From NCBI GenBank assembly GCA_020055645.1, contig CM034547.1:15780513-15844512 (forward strand): a DNA stretch of 64,000 bases. Reading direction: 5' to 3'. Below are positions 37,965-51,409 of this stretch, piece after piece (positions within the stretch are counted from its first letter, which is position 1; each line of letters opens with the position of its first letter). A program made the position numbers and the translations under genes. The DNA is from Tomocerus qinae. Taxonomy: Eukaryota > Arthropoda > Collembola > Entomobryomorpha > Tomoceridae. The notes below the pieces were generated by a model. The model saw only the letters and a list, made by a program, of their open reading frames with translations. It was not told the origin of the DNA and searched no databases.

Positions 37965-40900
37965 AATTGTGGTGGAATTACAATGGTGCAGGTGAAGGCT
38001 GTATTGATTCTAATCGATTAACAAATAAATAATTTTATGTTAATGTGATATAATGTTTCTAGGATTTAAAATTCGAATGGATAGGTATCACTAAAATAGC
38101 TAATGATGTCCGCAGCTGTTATGAAATAGTCATTAAAGAAGTAGACAGACAGAACTCCTATGTAAATGCTCTTCTGAGTGTGTGGTGTGATTGTGTGCTC
38201 CACTCACTTTAGACTCCATGAAACATACTACTACAGATTAGTCAGTGGTGGCTGCAGGCTATGTGCTCACCACTCAAGGTGAAATCAATTAATTAGCTCC
38301 GTTGTTCGTGTGTTTTAAATTTTAACACATGCTTATGTATACAAATTTATTTAATATGCAGACGGCTACACCAAAGTACACATGTATATAATAATACCAG
38401 GTAATGTGCCTACAGATTTAATCACCTATTTGTCTGTCTGAAAAATCTCAGACTGTATGGCTGGTTTAAATCAATGTAAGAAGTGAGTTAATGAAAAAAG
38501 TAATACTGTACCTATCGTCATCAGAGCAGCTTCACCTGTAAAAGCGAACGAAAGTAATTTCACTAAAATAATTTCGAAATACAGATGAGGAAGGAGTATC
38601 CAGATTTCGCGTGCAGTCGTGGCAGTTGGAAGTACAAAATAAAGTCCAAAGTCATGAAAATGTTCTACTAGGAGCAGAACCAGAAATAAGGTCGCGGATA
38701 TATTACTACAGACTGAGACATAAGGAGAGCACACTCGTATATAGAACACACAGGCAAATGGGAAACTGCAAGTTGTAGAATCGCTCCTACATGTTTAGGC
38801 GGAATGTTTTCAACACGATGATAGCAGACGGTATGATAGTAGGATAGCAAATATAGGATAGATGTATGCCATGGTATTGCAATATTACTAAGCTGGAACG
38901 AAAAGTAGGACACTCGTGCTTCTTGTTGGCAAATCTAGGTCACTGCGATTTCATGGCCATGCGTAGGACGGATAGGATACCCGAATGAATTCGAATTCGA
39001 TTCACAATTCTCATACATTTCCCTACACTACTTTATGCTATAGTGCTAATTAAGTAATGTGCATTCTATATTAATGCAATCTTTTATATTCTCTATTCTC
39101 CACTTCATGCATTATGAAACCATACCACATGTATTTTTTTATACTTAAGACATTCTTAAATATAAAAATACTAATAACTTTCTAAACCAGAGACACCGCT
39201 GATCAGATTGAGTTGATTTTATGAAGCGAAATACTTTTTTCAATATCGCAACATCGTATCTCTGTAATGGGAGTTTAGAGATGTTAAGCAAATAAGTATA
39301 CTTAGCATTAATATGTCTTCGTTTGCGCTAAGCGAGAAATAAGTGCTTATAAAGATGAAGCTACGGTGAATTATTACAATAGAAGAAAAGAACTTCAAAT
39401 TTTCACCACCATATTACTACATAGATTCAGGCTTAAGGTGTAGTGAAAGAAACTGCAACCTAAGTTGTCCACGATATTATTGACTGTTGCTTAGAAAGCG
39501 TTATATAGTAAGATAAAGAATACAATGCGGATTGGGAGGTCAAGAAATGTCAAAGCTGTCAGTGAAGACTGTATCTTGATAGGTAATTATTAATTATACT
39601 GATTCATCCTGGTTCATTACCCAAGGTGCTATGCGTTTTTCACATATTTCTGAACAAATATAGTAATAACATTCTGGCTCTATCGCATCGGAGTACCATA
39701 CATTTAAGGGAATTATTTTTGCATCTGTACACACAATACACAAATTACACCGTACGTGTACACCATCATAAAAATATACCCTTTATTTTAAGGAGACTTT
39801 AAGACTGACATACTTTTTTATTTCTGCCTTCGGTTCTACCTTTGTTCACGTAGACAGCAACTTACACAAGGCTCACAACTGCTTATCGTCACAGTCCACA
39901 AAGTCACATAATTTGGGGACATACACAATAGTAACACAATACAAACACAGCTCATCCATCATGTCACATAAATCACAACCACAACTCACAAAGCAAGTCA
40001 AAACTCAATTCATGTGACATATAAAATCCAATTTACATAAAAAGTAAAGTAAGACTATAAACGGAGGGCCACCACCTTTGCTCACAAAATAGTCGCGCAA
40101 AATTTGAGTTTAAAATAAAATCACATCTGTAGAGGCTAGAGGTTCTGCTTTATCTATTGTTGTGCAAAGTTGCATTGCAATTGCAGTTACCTTACCTGTG
40201 CCGGTCTTGAAGGTAAGGAATTTAGTATTTTTTGCAGAAAATTTGGAAATAGTGAAATAATCACCTTTAATAATATTATCTATTACCCTATAATTGTTTT
40301 TGAAAATTTATTTTTACAAACCTAGGATGAAGTAATAGCTTTCCAGCGTGGAAGAAAGTTTCTCTTGGAATTTTGGACTGACAACTTATGACTTACTGTT
40401 TCATATTGAAAATTAACATTAAATCTTAAATTACAACGAGGCACTGCGAAAAGCAGTGCAGGAAACGGTATGTCCTTTAAGTTATATGAATATGTTAAGG
40501 ACTTTTATTAGTATTGTATGTATAAATAACGTAACGTGGTACAATTTTATTTGTAAAATTAAGTCATAAGTAAAATGTTATGCTATATTTTGTGTACAAA
40601 TATTAGCTATATCAAATATTTTAATAGTTCAAAGTTCAAATACCAATTGAGAATGAGAACCCTACTCTTCTGCTGGCTGCTTTTCATGTAATGTGACTTT
40701 AAAAACTTTGATTTGACACCGACATCAATAAACGTTTTTGAAGTTCGAATGAGTATAAATATTTTAACTACCTTCAACCTTGTCCAAGTTCTGCCCACCA
40801 AAAATACCTAACCGCTAAAAGGTCTATAATCAGTAACCAATGAGCTTTTCAAAATAGCTTTGGAGTTTAAAGAAGTACTAGTCGTTTGAAAGCGTTTAGA

Positions 40901-41003
40901 CACTAAACGATTAGAGTTTATATATTAAGTTTATATGGTTTATTCGAAAGATGCATATATTAAGTTTAAATATTTACATTAAATAATACTGTTTCCCATT
41001 TAG
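37965..41003. other. Divergent intergenic region between phosphatase and helicase genes
   Basis: About 3 kb between two genes transcribed away from each other. It must contain both promoters and the helicase 5' untranslated exon, because an acceptor (tttcccatttag) sits at 40992-41003 just before the helicase start. No TATA box could be assigned. Open frames at 38471-38913 and 40607-40801 have no recognisable content. Confidence 0.5.
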
Positions 41004-41016
41004 TATCAGCCTAAAA

Positions 41017-44000
41017 ATGACGTCTGATAAATCTGGAGTACATGCCAACACTGGCAGCACGAGTGATCAAAATCTTCAAATTGGTCTTCCACCTGTTGTC
41101 CCTAAGATAGTAGACATTTTGCAAGAATATACAACGAAACCAGAACGACTTCCAATCCATCAACTCCAAATCAACCTAAGGCCTCTACCCTGTCCAAGAG
41201 ATGTATCCACACTTTTTCAATTTCATTCGACTCAACTGCCTATGGTGCAAGGGGTAAGTAAATTAGCGGATTAATTAGATCAATAATAAAAAGATAAATA
41301 CCTTTTGGTGTGTATAAAAAAGGAAATAAATACCCACAATATTGATATCTAATGATTACCATTTTATTCCCTAAATAGGTGAGACGGGACCCAAAAACAG
41401 GAAAATTGTTGGATTACGAAGAAGTCGAAGTTTCTTGCTTAGGGGAAACTGCAAAAAATTCTCTATCTCTTACAAGACAACCAGGCCTTCGCAATGAATC
41501 TTTGAAAGGAAGTTCGGCCAATTACCCATTTTGGCCAGGCGGCTTTGATGAAGAAAAAGAAATACAGTCCCTTGCTTCCAAAGTCCGTAATTATGGATTA
41601 GATACCGATGAAAATGAACTATTTCGCCAGTTGTTTGAAAAAGGCATGTCTAGTTACGAGTTTTACCAATTTTGATAAATTCTGTAAATGTCATTTTTTA
41701 CACCAACTATTATTTTGAATCAGATTTATGCTGGATTCCACCTGGGTTTGAGACAGGCATGGAGATTACCACGCAGTCCCCCGAATCGACAAAATCTACT
41801 ATAAACTTGGTAAATTGTTCTTATAATTTTCGATGATATTCATTTGACCTCTTAAGTTTTTTTGTAAATCTTATTATATTTATGCATATTTATCCATAAT
41901 GTCCAATTTGTCTCTTTCTTAAGGATGTGGAACAAACATACGACTTTTGGCAAGGGCAAAGTAAAGTTGATTTAGACATGCAGTATGAACCTGCGATGAG
42001 CAAACTGGCTAAAAAGGAAAGCAGTGCCAGACGAATTCTAAACGAATTGCCTGATGATAAGTTTCTTTTGAAGAATGAGGTATCAATATCAAATGATTTA
42101 AAATAAGATAATGATTAAGGATAAAAGTGAAAATTATGTACAGTTTTAACAATTGTTCAGGAACCCAAACCAATACCTGTTCTAAAAATTAGCAAGTCGT
42201 TAATGCAACACATTCCGATGTCCTTGCAATGGGCAGAGCAGATTGATGTAACAAAACCGATGGTTGACTTTGAGGAGAAAGTACCGGACATGGCATTTAA
42301 GTACCCATTCGAGTTGGACACTTTTCAGAAACAGGTGACTCCGTTTATACATTGTATATCGTAATCAAATTTTAACTTTAGTTTAATTTAAGGCCATCGC
42401 CCGTTTGGAGGAACATGAAAATGTATTCGTTGCAGCCCATACTTCAGCTGGAAAAACTGTGGTTGCTGAATATGCCATTGCCCTATCCGTTCGTCACATG
42501 ACTAGGTTTGATTTGATTTATGCTTCCTTGGGATTCCAAAGTTGAAAATTATGTTTAAAAGTTTTATTTCCAATCAAGGACCGTATACACATCTCCAATA
42601 AAAGCTCTATCAAATCAGAAGTTTCGTGATTTCAAAGGCAGTTTTGAAAGTGTCGGCCTTGTCACTGGAGATGTTCAAATCAACCCAACTGCCTCTTGCC
42701 TTATAATGACTACTGAAATATTACGCTCAATGCTGTACAATGGATCCGATGTAATTCGGGATTTGGAGTGGGTTGTGTTTGATGAAATACATTATCTTAA
42801 CAATGAAGAGGTATTGAAAGAATAAGCTTATTTATTACACTAATAATATTGTAACGAAATGGATATCTATAATATTACATCTGTCATCTATCTTTAATGA
42901 ATTAACTGACATGCCATTGTTACATTAAAGTATTAATTGATCTCTTGATTTAGAGGGGCCATGTCTGGGAAGAAGTACTTATTATGCTGCCTCAGCATGT
43001 GAGTATTATCATGCTTAGCGCTACTGTTCCTAATGCTCTACAGTTTGCTAACTGGGTTGGAGAAATAAAAAAGAAAAAAATTTACGTTATCAGTACTCCG
43101 AAACGGCCAGTTCCTCTAGAACATTTTCTCTACACAGGATCAGGTGGAAAATCAAGAGATGAATGCTTTTTAATTCTCAACTACGAAGGGAACTTTTTGA
43201 AAGAAGGGTAAATGATAAATTGTTTTGTGTATTTGTCTTTAAATGCTAAATATGCTGTTTTTACTAAAAAATATTTTAAATATTGTAGTCACTCACAGGC
43301 CAAGGAGGCTAAACTCGCTCGAATGTCCAACCATCAAAAAAGCTTTGGCGCAAAACAAGGAAGATCTGCAGGTTTTAATGAAGCATCCGAAAAAACTACT
43401 TACGTTGGTCTCGTCAATTACTTAAAAGAGACTGTAAATGCAATTCTTTAAAATATTAAAACTTTGAAACCTAATTTATATAATATATGTTTAAATCATT
43501 AATGTTGGTATGGTTTTGAATGCATAGGACAAACTACCTGTCGTTATATTTACCTTTTCTCGGAACAGATGTGATATGTATGCTAGAATCATGTGCTGTG
43601 TGGATTTGACTACCGGAGCCCAACGAGCTGAAATAAATGGCTTCTTTCTCAATAGTATTTCTAAGCTGAAAGGATCAGACAGAGAACTTCCACAGGTTTC
43701 CAGCATTGAAATTAACAACTGTAAAATGTAACAATTTTCCAGTTTTGTTTGTTCATTGAGTGATATTTGGAATCGTTTTATCTTAGGTAAAAATTGTACA
43801 CGAAATGCTACAATGTGGGATCGGTGTTCATCACAGTGGAATATTACCAATATTGAAGGAAGTTGTCGAGATGTTATTTCAAAGGGGATTAGTCAAGGTG
43901 CCAATAGATTATCCAATTCAAACTAAATTTTTTGAAGAAATGGAAATGGGTTTATAATAAATTGTTATCTGATAGCTTTTATTTGCGACTGAAACTTTTG

Positions 44001-46422
44001 CAATGGGAGTTAACATGCCGGCTCGTACTGTTGTATTTGACTCATGCAGAAAGCATGATGGAGTCGGATTTCGGAATTTACTTCCTGCTGAGTACATTCA
44101 AATGGCGGGACGAGCTGGACGACGTGGTCTAGACACTACGGGAACTGTTATAATTTTATGCAAACAACATGTGCCTGATTCATTGGAACTAAACCATATG
44201 ATGCTCGGAAAAGCAGCCAAGTTGGAGTCACAGTTTAGATTGACCTACAGCATGATATTGAATTTGTTGAGAGTAGAAAGCTTATCCGTGGAAGATGTCA
44301 TGAAAAGAAGTTTTCTTGAAGCTGGGGCCAGAACTCTAAAAATTGAAGATATTCGAGACAAGAAGCAAAAAGTTGAGGAACAGCTCTTTTTAATAGGCGG
44401 ACAAAAGTTGGATGAAAATTTAGTCAACTTTTATCAACATATGAAAGATTTCTTGGCATTAAAGGACAAATTGTCGGTACGTTACGTAAATCCAATAATC
44501 TAACAAAAAGTGATTTCTGAAATTAATTAACATATTTACTTATCTATTGTAAAATTGGCAGGATTTTATCTTAAATCATCCTAAACTGGTCAAAGATATG
44601 GCGGCTGGTCGCGTAATTGTGATTGAAGATCTTCCTCGTCTGACAACCAGATTTGCGATTATTTTGACTGTCCAAATCTTAAAAGAAAATACACAGTTCA
44701 AGAAGAAATATGAAGTTTTAATTTTTACTGATCCATCAGATTCTTTATCGTTGCAAGAAAAGAATTTATCAGTTTCTGATTCTCCTACTGTTAAATTAGT
44801 TACTGGTCGAGAATCTCTGGACAGAGTATTTCAACAGTTTCTGTATTATTCTCATCCAAACTTGGTGTCAGTTACTCCTACTTATAATGCATTTGGCTTT
44901 CTGCCACATGCAATCATCACAATTTCAGGGGAAAATATTGTTGAGGTTACTAAGAAAGCTATTCGTGTTGACGTTGCTGCCATTAAAAAAGATGTCAGTC
45001 AGAGAACAATAGAGCGCTTCAAGTAAATTAAATCAAATTATTATTTCAAAGTTTCGAATCTTTAAACTACCGTACTTATTGGTTTCATTTATATTACTTT
45101 TTAGAGACAATAAACCTGTTCATAATTTAATGACGACTTTGGAGGACCTAAAAGATTATCATGATGCAGAAATCATACTTTCAAATCCGTTTTATGACTT
45201 GCAATTTAAAGATTCGAATGTAATGACAGAGATGGGTAGATTTGTAGCTATGAAGGGTCAATTGAAGACAAGAAGTTTACATACAGACGAAAATTTTATT
45301 CAAGAAGTAAGATTTGAAACTTTAGTATTTACAGAATAGAATACTCTTTTATATTCAGTTAATTTGCAGAACGTAGTAAATTAATGTTGATGTCATAAAT
45401 ATTTTCTTGTTTTTATCTGTAGTTCAAAGAAGTTTTTTGTTTTATGAAATTGCAAGACGAGAAAGAGCACATGGAACATCTATTGTCTCCTAAAAGTTTG
45501 CTACTACACGAGGAATACGAATCCCGAAAGATGGTTCTTAAAAAATTGGGATACATTGATGAAGAAAATTTGGGTCTGTAGAGTAGCATTTTAAAATGTA
45601 TTTCTAACAAAAGTTGCATCAAGAAAGTTGTTAATTTTTTCCTAATATTACTGATTTTTGAATTGTAGTACAATTGAAAGGACGTGTTGCATGTGAGATG
45701 GGTAACCAAAATGAACTTATGGTCACTGAGATGGTCTTAAATAACCTTTTATCAGACTGTCCTCCCGAAGAAATTGCCGCTTTGCTTTCATGCATGGTTT
45801 TCGAAGCTAAAAATGTTGAGGAACCGCAGCTGCCTCCTGAACTACCTCTAACCAAGGTACCTCAGATTTATTTAGTGCTGGTTCAATAATAAGTAATTAT
45901 ATAATTACATACGATCCTTCAGGTTTATGATAGTTGAAGGTTTAATTGATTTTATTTTGGGTTTAAATATTTTCATTTATTTTTCAGAAAGTAGAAGAAA
46001 TTAAAGCACTAGCAAAGACTATTGGACAAGTGCAAAGGGAGTGCGGGTTGATGGAGCCCGTTGATCAGTATGTTGAGCAGTTTCGCTTTGGACTTGTTGA
46101 AGTCGTATATGAGTGGGCGAAAGGAAAAGTAAATCTGTTAATTTTTAAACGTTATCAATATAGTTGATGATAAACTGAAATTCATAGTCTCTAACCTAAG
46201 TACTTTTAAATGCTTCTTTAGCCCTTTTGCGAAATAATGCGACTTACTGAATGCCAAGAAGGATTGATTGTGCGAACAATACAGCGCCTGGATGAAATGT
46301 TACGTGATGTCAAAGATGCTGCTCGTATCATTGGGGATCCATCACTCAAAAAGAAGATGGAAGAAGCGTCACTTTGCATTAAACGAGATATTGTCTTCGC
46401 GGCAAGTCTGTATACGCAATAG
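41017..46422 (+). CDS. SKIV2L: Ski2-type DExH RNA helicase (Ski complex subunit)
   Basis: Cytoplasmic 3'-5' RNA helicase that feeds mRNA to the exosome together with Ski3 and Ski8. Coding exons: 41017-41253, 41379-41652, 41724-41809, 41924-42079, 42161-42334, 42393-42505, 42579-42810, 42954-43207, 43289-43433, 43528-43695, 43787-43897, 43976-44476, 44562-45022, 45105-45306, 45423-45573, 45669-45856, 45988-46128, 46222-46422: 3,795 nt, 1,264 aa, similar to the human protein (about 1,246). Visible motifs: the Ski2 N-terminal [11 protein letters not shown]; Walker [10 protein letters not shown] (about 323-331); DEIH (415-418); SAT (446-448); [30 protein letters not shown] (692-701); the arch/insertion region; and a C-terminus FAASLYTQ as in orthologues. 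MTR4 lacks this N-terminus, so Ski2 is preferred. The exon 2 donor (A|GTTACG at 41652) is the least certain junction. An acceptor at 41003 implies an upstream non-coding exon. Confidence 0.95.
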
Positions 46423-47157
46423 ATATTTTTCTATTAACCGCTGCTACAAAAATATGAAGACTGTAACTGTTGTTTTAAGATATATTCGTTGTTTATGGGT
46501 AATTATTATAAGAGTAAACAGGTTTCCAATGTCTTTCTGTACCTACCATTATCATGAAGGTGTACAGAACTCTAGACTTTGATGATTGCATGCATTATTG
46601 CAAAGGTTAAATCTAAATTATGTATCTCTATTTTAAAGTAAAGTACTGTTTTAGTGTAGAAGTACAGAAAGTTACAGAATGAAAAAATATCTAACAAGTC
46701 AAACTATTGGAAGTCACCAAGCACATTATATTATTATTTACTCTATTTGTGATTGTCACTATATAAGTTTCGATGCTTGGAGGTCAACAATCATGTTCCT
46801 TCTCAGCAAATAGTGGATAAAACTGGCGCTGGGTTGCGATGAATGACACAAAGAATGTTATTTGATTTTTCTTCATTTTTTATTTCATCTCTGGCCTTGA
46901 TTATGGTTACTTACCACTTATGTAGATAAGAGAAGCAACCATCTGTAAAACTTAAATGAATTGACAGTTCACTGAAATGTGTCAATATTATTAATATAGA
47001 GATAATAACAAACTGTATGTTCACGTCCATTTGTGTATAAATTAACTTGTAACTTTTAGAGTATGTTAAATATACGAATTATCATGGCACGTAAAGCAAA
47101 CATTTGATATTATTTACTGACTTCGGTCAGCGAAATACGATATAACATGTCAATAAA
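46423..47157 (+). other. Probable 3' untranslated region of the helicase gene
   Basis: No gene is seen between the helicase stop and the first good AATAAA at 47152-47157. An earlier, non-canonical polyadenylation site is possible, so the UTR length is uncertain. Confidence 0.35.
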
Positions 47158-48908
47158 GGTATCAAGTGTTGTGTGTTGTTACTTATAATTGTGTTATAGC
47201 TCTAAAACAGGATATAATGAAAGTAATATTGTTCGTCACGTCATTGTACAAAAGTAAGTGCAAGGTTGTATAAGTGCTCTTGTTATTATTAAAGGTGAAC
47301 GTTATTGTCGTCTTTGCATTTATAGTAATATTAATATTGATAAAATTGTTACAACCTATATTGTAATTATGATATTGTATAAGAACCAACGGTAATTTTT
47401 TGCTAACAGAATAATTCTTTGCTGAATTTTTCTATTGCTGTAAGTGTTATGCAAATAATTATAATGTGTGATAATGTTTGGTAGGTAAAGGTAAAAGTAC
47501 TTAAAAAGTGTTAAAAGTGTATTTTAAAAGCTGAAAATGTTTTGATACAAATACTAGTCCTTAATAAAGTACACTTACCTTCAGTACACTACCGCATTAT
47601 TACTTAATTAACATACAGCATGTATTATGTTGGCGTAAAATTGAACAATTTGGTTTGAGTACTCACCACTTTGTTGCAATTTTGTGCTAACTAAAGTAAA
47701 TACTTTGAGTCTTATAGAGGAGCATGAGTTTAGGTAATGTACACATTACTTTACAAGAATATAAGTGCATTAAATGTAAATTATTATTAATTATATATGT
47801 AATGGCTATTCATCTTTCGGCTTTGCATCAGAATTCAATCCAATTGAGCTGACTAACGGATGGGTTTTTGTATATAACTTAGAATGTGTAGTACAAATGT
47901 GCTCGCTTTTGCAAGCTATTTAGCGTAGTATCTTGCATACAGAACAGCAGAAACAATCCTTTGTGTGTTTGGTCATAAAATTGTTTTATTTTCGGTAAGG
48001 TTTATTAGCATTTCAAAGCTATAAAGTTTGTCCTCGGAGTGGTATTTGATGTGTCGAATATTTATTACGTGTTTACATTATTATGTATGGATATACACAG
48101 GGTATCAAATAACTTATATCCTCTCTCTCCAAATTGCTTCACGTCGATATCGGAAGTCCCAATTGATACACTAAAGCCTTAGGATTTGGTAATAAGCGGT
48201 TTGTTTTTAATACGTTCGATTTCTATATGTAATGTCAAGATATTTTGCCCTTTAATTGCTAAAGGAAATTCTTTTTGGAGATGACATTTTCTCGATAATC
48301 AGGCAAAGTTTCTGGTGAAAAAGTTCATGCAGTTATTTTGTTTTAAATAGCAAAATGGTCATTTCTTTAGAGACTTCTTTTGCTGCTTTTTAAAATATGA
48401 AATATCCTGTACGTTCGCTAATAGAATTCATCTTTTTTGTCACATATAAAGTTGCAAAGGGTGATTAGAAGTACGATGTACAAGCTGTAATTAGCCAGTC
48501 ATATCACGAACACGATTTTCTAACATCACATAAATAAACTCATATGAATAACTGACATCTTGACTATATTTACTCCCTAAGTAAACTGAAGCTACGCTTA
48601 AAATGAAGACAATAGATAAGAAATAATTGTGACGACATAAAAAGTCTTGTCACATGAGACAAGAATTATTAACATCAAGGACGTTACACCTTTCGTTGCA
48701 TAATCATTATCTTCAGTTGTATTATTTAGCTTAGAACGAACGCATTCTCAGATTGAGATTCGCATTTCTGTGATTTTCTCCCAAGATAGATTTATGTTCA
48801 GAATTACGATTGTTTGAAGACTGATGGGATGTGGTAACGAATACTAATGCCAATCTCTATATTATAATCGTAGACTTGATGCAATTACCTACCTATATAT
48901 CTATATGT

Positions 48909-49077
48909 ATCTATGTATGTATGTCTGGTAGGGCGATCGTAAAAGCAAAATGCATACTACATAGAAATGAACTACACTCTGGGTTAGTATTAGCATATTT
49001 TGAAATTCGACCAAAATGTTGACACGTAAATCTGTCGAAATTCAATAGCAGCTCTGGTGGCCTAGTTCTAATATACA
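48909..49077 (+). repeat. Diverged direct repeat, unit 1
   Basis: Runs from a tatgtatgtctggtagg string to ggcctagttctaatata. It aligns along its length with 49117-49288, sharing the opening string, a central ttttgaaat block, an aaattcaata block and the closing ggcctagt block. Confidence 0.6.
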
Positions 49078-49116
49078 TAACCACATTCTTCTTAGATAAA
49101 GCAATAAAACCAACAT

Positions 49117-49288
49117 CTATCTATGTATGTCTGGTAGGAAAAGCCTAAATGCGCAAGGGCGGGGCAAATTACTTAAAATAATCATCTACACTCTTCTGTG
49201 ATCAGAATGTTTTGAAATGAAACCAAACATTAACGCACAAATCTTTTAAATTCAATAGGAGTACTAAGGGCCTAGTATTATCTATATA
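49117..49288 (+). repeat. Diverged direct repeat, unit 2
   Basis: Second, strongly diverged unit of the repeat at 48909-49077, in the same orientation and only about 40 bp away. This looks like an old tandem duplication or two members of one short dispersed family. The ggcctagt near the 3' end resembles a Pol III A-box, but no B-box was seen. Confidence 0.55.
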
Positions 49289-49968
49289 GGTGAGCTGTCC
49301 TTTTTAATCCAATACAGTGGCTCACATATTACCACAAAGTCCTTGAACATTAGAAATAAGGATGGTATATAATTGTTGAAATTCTGAAAGTATTTTACAT
49401 GATCATTTGATTTAGGATTGTCTTATTTTTCAAGCATGTTCCTAATATACGCATAATCCGGACAGAAAATTTTTATCATAATTTACATACCTAAACTAAT
49501 CATGGTATATGTCACAATCTAATCAAGATTTCCTGTATTCTATTCTTATTACTTCGTAATCATAGTACATCTGAGTAATTTTGTATCAGAGGTATCAAAG
49601 AAGCATAAACTGCTTCTTGGGTGTTACGTTGATAGATAAATTGTCTTCTCCCGAGAAAGAAGGGCCTTTGGGTTGCTATGATCGTGCCAAAAAATTTATT
49701 AACTGATATAAAGGAGTGTTCATAAATAATTGCTACAATAATCTGTGACTACCGCTTGAATAACTAGTGTTTGGTACCGTTTAAAACTTCAAAATGAATC
49801 TACAGCTTTCTTTTCGTATATGAACTTAACAACGAAATTATTAATACATATAAAACATTTAGAAAACAGTACAACAATGTCTGATTGATCATTATCAATA
49901 GTTACAAATCGGTGGCAGGTTAAGTTAGAAAGGCCGTTACGGAGGTAGGACGAAATTGATCAGGGCAT

Positions 49969-50026
49969 GAAAAACCCATGGGTTTTTCCTTTTGGTGAGG
50001 TAAAACCCAAAAACCCGGGTTTTTGG
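49969..50026. repeat. Two perfect 20-bp palindromes inside the foldback element
   Basis: 49969-49988 (arms gaaaaaccca) and 50007-50026 (arms ccaaaaaccc) are perfect palindromes with no spacer, 18 bp apart, near the left end of the foldback stem. They have no clear counterpart at the mirrored position on the right. Confidence 0.8.
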
Positions 50027-50089
50027 ATTGGGTTGTTTTTGGCCTTGACACCAGCATATTGGCTTGTGGAACGATTTCTTGGAATTTTC

Positions 50090-51025
50090 TTCTTGGAAAG
50101 CCAGGAAGATTTCAAGGTACATCATTCGAAATTAATTTTTCGAAATTTTATTCATATCGTCTAAAAATTATCATTTCGACTTTTTCTATGCACACTGGTC
50201 TGAAAATTAAATTGGCGAAGTTTTGTGCACATTGTGAGTTGAAAACTAAAATTTCGAAGTTTTATGCATACTGGGTTCCAAAAATTTAAATTTCGAATGT
50301 TAGTGCATATTGCGGTATAAATATTAAAATTTTTTGCTTGCTAAGTTCCAAAAATTAAAATTTCGACTTTCGTTGAGCACACTGGTCTGTTAATTAAAAT
50401 TTCGAATTTGGTGCATATTGTGGCCCAAAATTTAAATTTTTGAAGTTTAACAAAATGATTGAATGTTTCCTTGACTGCTCCCCAAGGGTAAGGTGACGAC
50501 GTGCTCCAGAAAACTGCTTTCCGCCAACCAATATTTTTATTCGGGAAAATGGTTGGGTGTCACAATATACACAAAACTTCGAAATTTAAATTTTCAGACC
50601 TGTATGCGCAGTCTTTTATATTTAATTTTCAGAGCAATGTTCGCGAAGAAAGTCAAAATTTTAATTTTCAGAGCAATGTTCGCGAAGAATGTCGAAATTT
50701 TAATTTTCAGGCCAGTGTGCATAGAGAAAGTCGAAATTTTAATTTTTAGACGATATGCATAAAACTTCGAAATTTACCGAATGATGTAACTTGAAAACTT
50801 TCTGGCTTTCCACGATTTCTTGGAAGTCGGGCCACAAACCAATATGCTGGTGTCAAGGCTAGTGTAATCGTAGTCGAAATTTTAATTTTCAGGCCAGTGT
50901 GAACAGTAAAAGGCGAAATTGTAATTTCTAGACCATTATGTGCGCAAAACGTCGAAATTTTAATTTTTGGACCCCTCTTCCTAAATATTTGAAAATTTTA
51001 ATTTCAGACCACTATGCGAAATTAC
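50090..51025. repeat. Degenerate minisatellite of about 40-bp units in opposite orientations
   Basis: Units share a core aaaattaaaatttcgaa next to a gcacactggtc-like string. To the left of about 50440 they read in one direction; from about 50580 rightward they read as the reverse complement (aaattttaattttcag then gccagtgtg). The unique centre lies at about 50450-50580. Tandem units in opposite arms would let a transcript fold into long, imperfect double-stranded RNA. Confidence 0.65.
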
Positions 51026-51409
51026 GTAACGCCTAACTGTGCATTTCGACCGTCATCTTTTTAGTGGGGGAGGGGTGGTTTTTTAGGTGGCCTGCCGTCG
51101 ATATGTAAGGCGCTCCCAAGTTTCTTTCGCTTTTCCTTCGAGCATTTTTATTTAGATCTAAATGCTGTCTAATTCTACCTATTTTTAGCTTTAAAACCTG
51201 GTAACTTGAAACTTTTAAATCCGTCTGAACCATATAACTAAAGTTGAAAATAGGTAATACAAAAATTAACCGAAATCTGTAATAACATTGTGAGCTTGCA
51301 GTTACAAATATTTCGTCTGCGTAATTTTTGTAAACACCCATGACCTTTCATATTTGGTTGTCACGGGCATCAAAATCCAAGGGCCCTTCTTTCTCGGGAG
51401 AAGACAATT

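Larger units (their letters stand above)
47158..49638. other. Intergenic stretch with degenerate repeats
   Basis: No coding exon recognised. It contains the duplicated segment at 48909-49288. A terminal-repeat-like string (cacagggtatcaaataa, near 48097) has no partner that I could find. Confidence 0.45.
49639..51409. mobile_element. Foldback-type DNA transposon (1.77 kb, non-autonomous)
   Basis: The ends are inverted repeats: the 28 bases at 49639-49666 are the exact reverse complement of 51382-51409, and weaker similarity continues inward for roughly 100 bp. Nested inside is a second inverted repeat: 50042-50062 is the exact reverse complement of 50839-50859, with diverged pairing across about 170 bp of each arm (for example near 50186-50211 and 50700-50724). 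The interior is filled by degenerate units of about 40 bp. No transposase or other protein motif is present; the short open frames at 49937-50762 are artefacts of the repeats. No target-site duplication could be identified. The structure matches foldback/MITE-like elements mobilised in trans; the superfamily is unknown. Confidence 0.75.

Noticed and set aside
49937-50762. Several overlapping open frames with repeated Asn-Phe-rich units
   Set aside because: They are translations of the 40-bp minisatellite in the foldback element, present in several frames and both strands.
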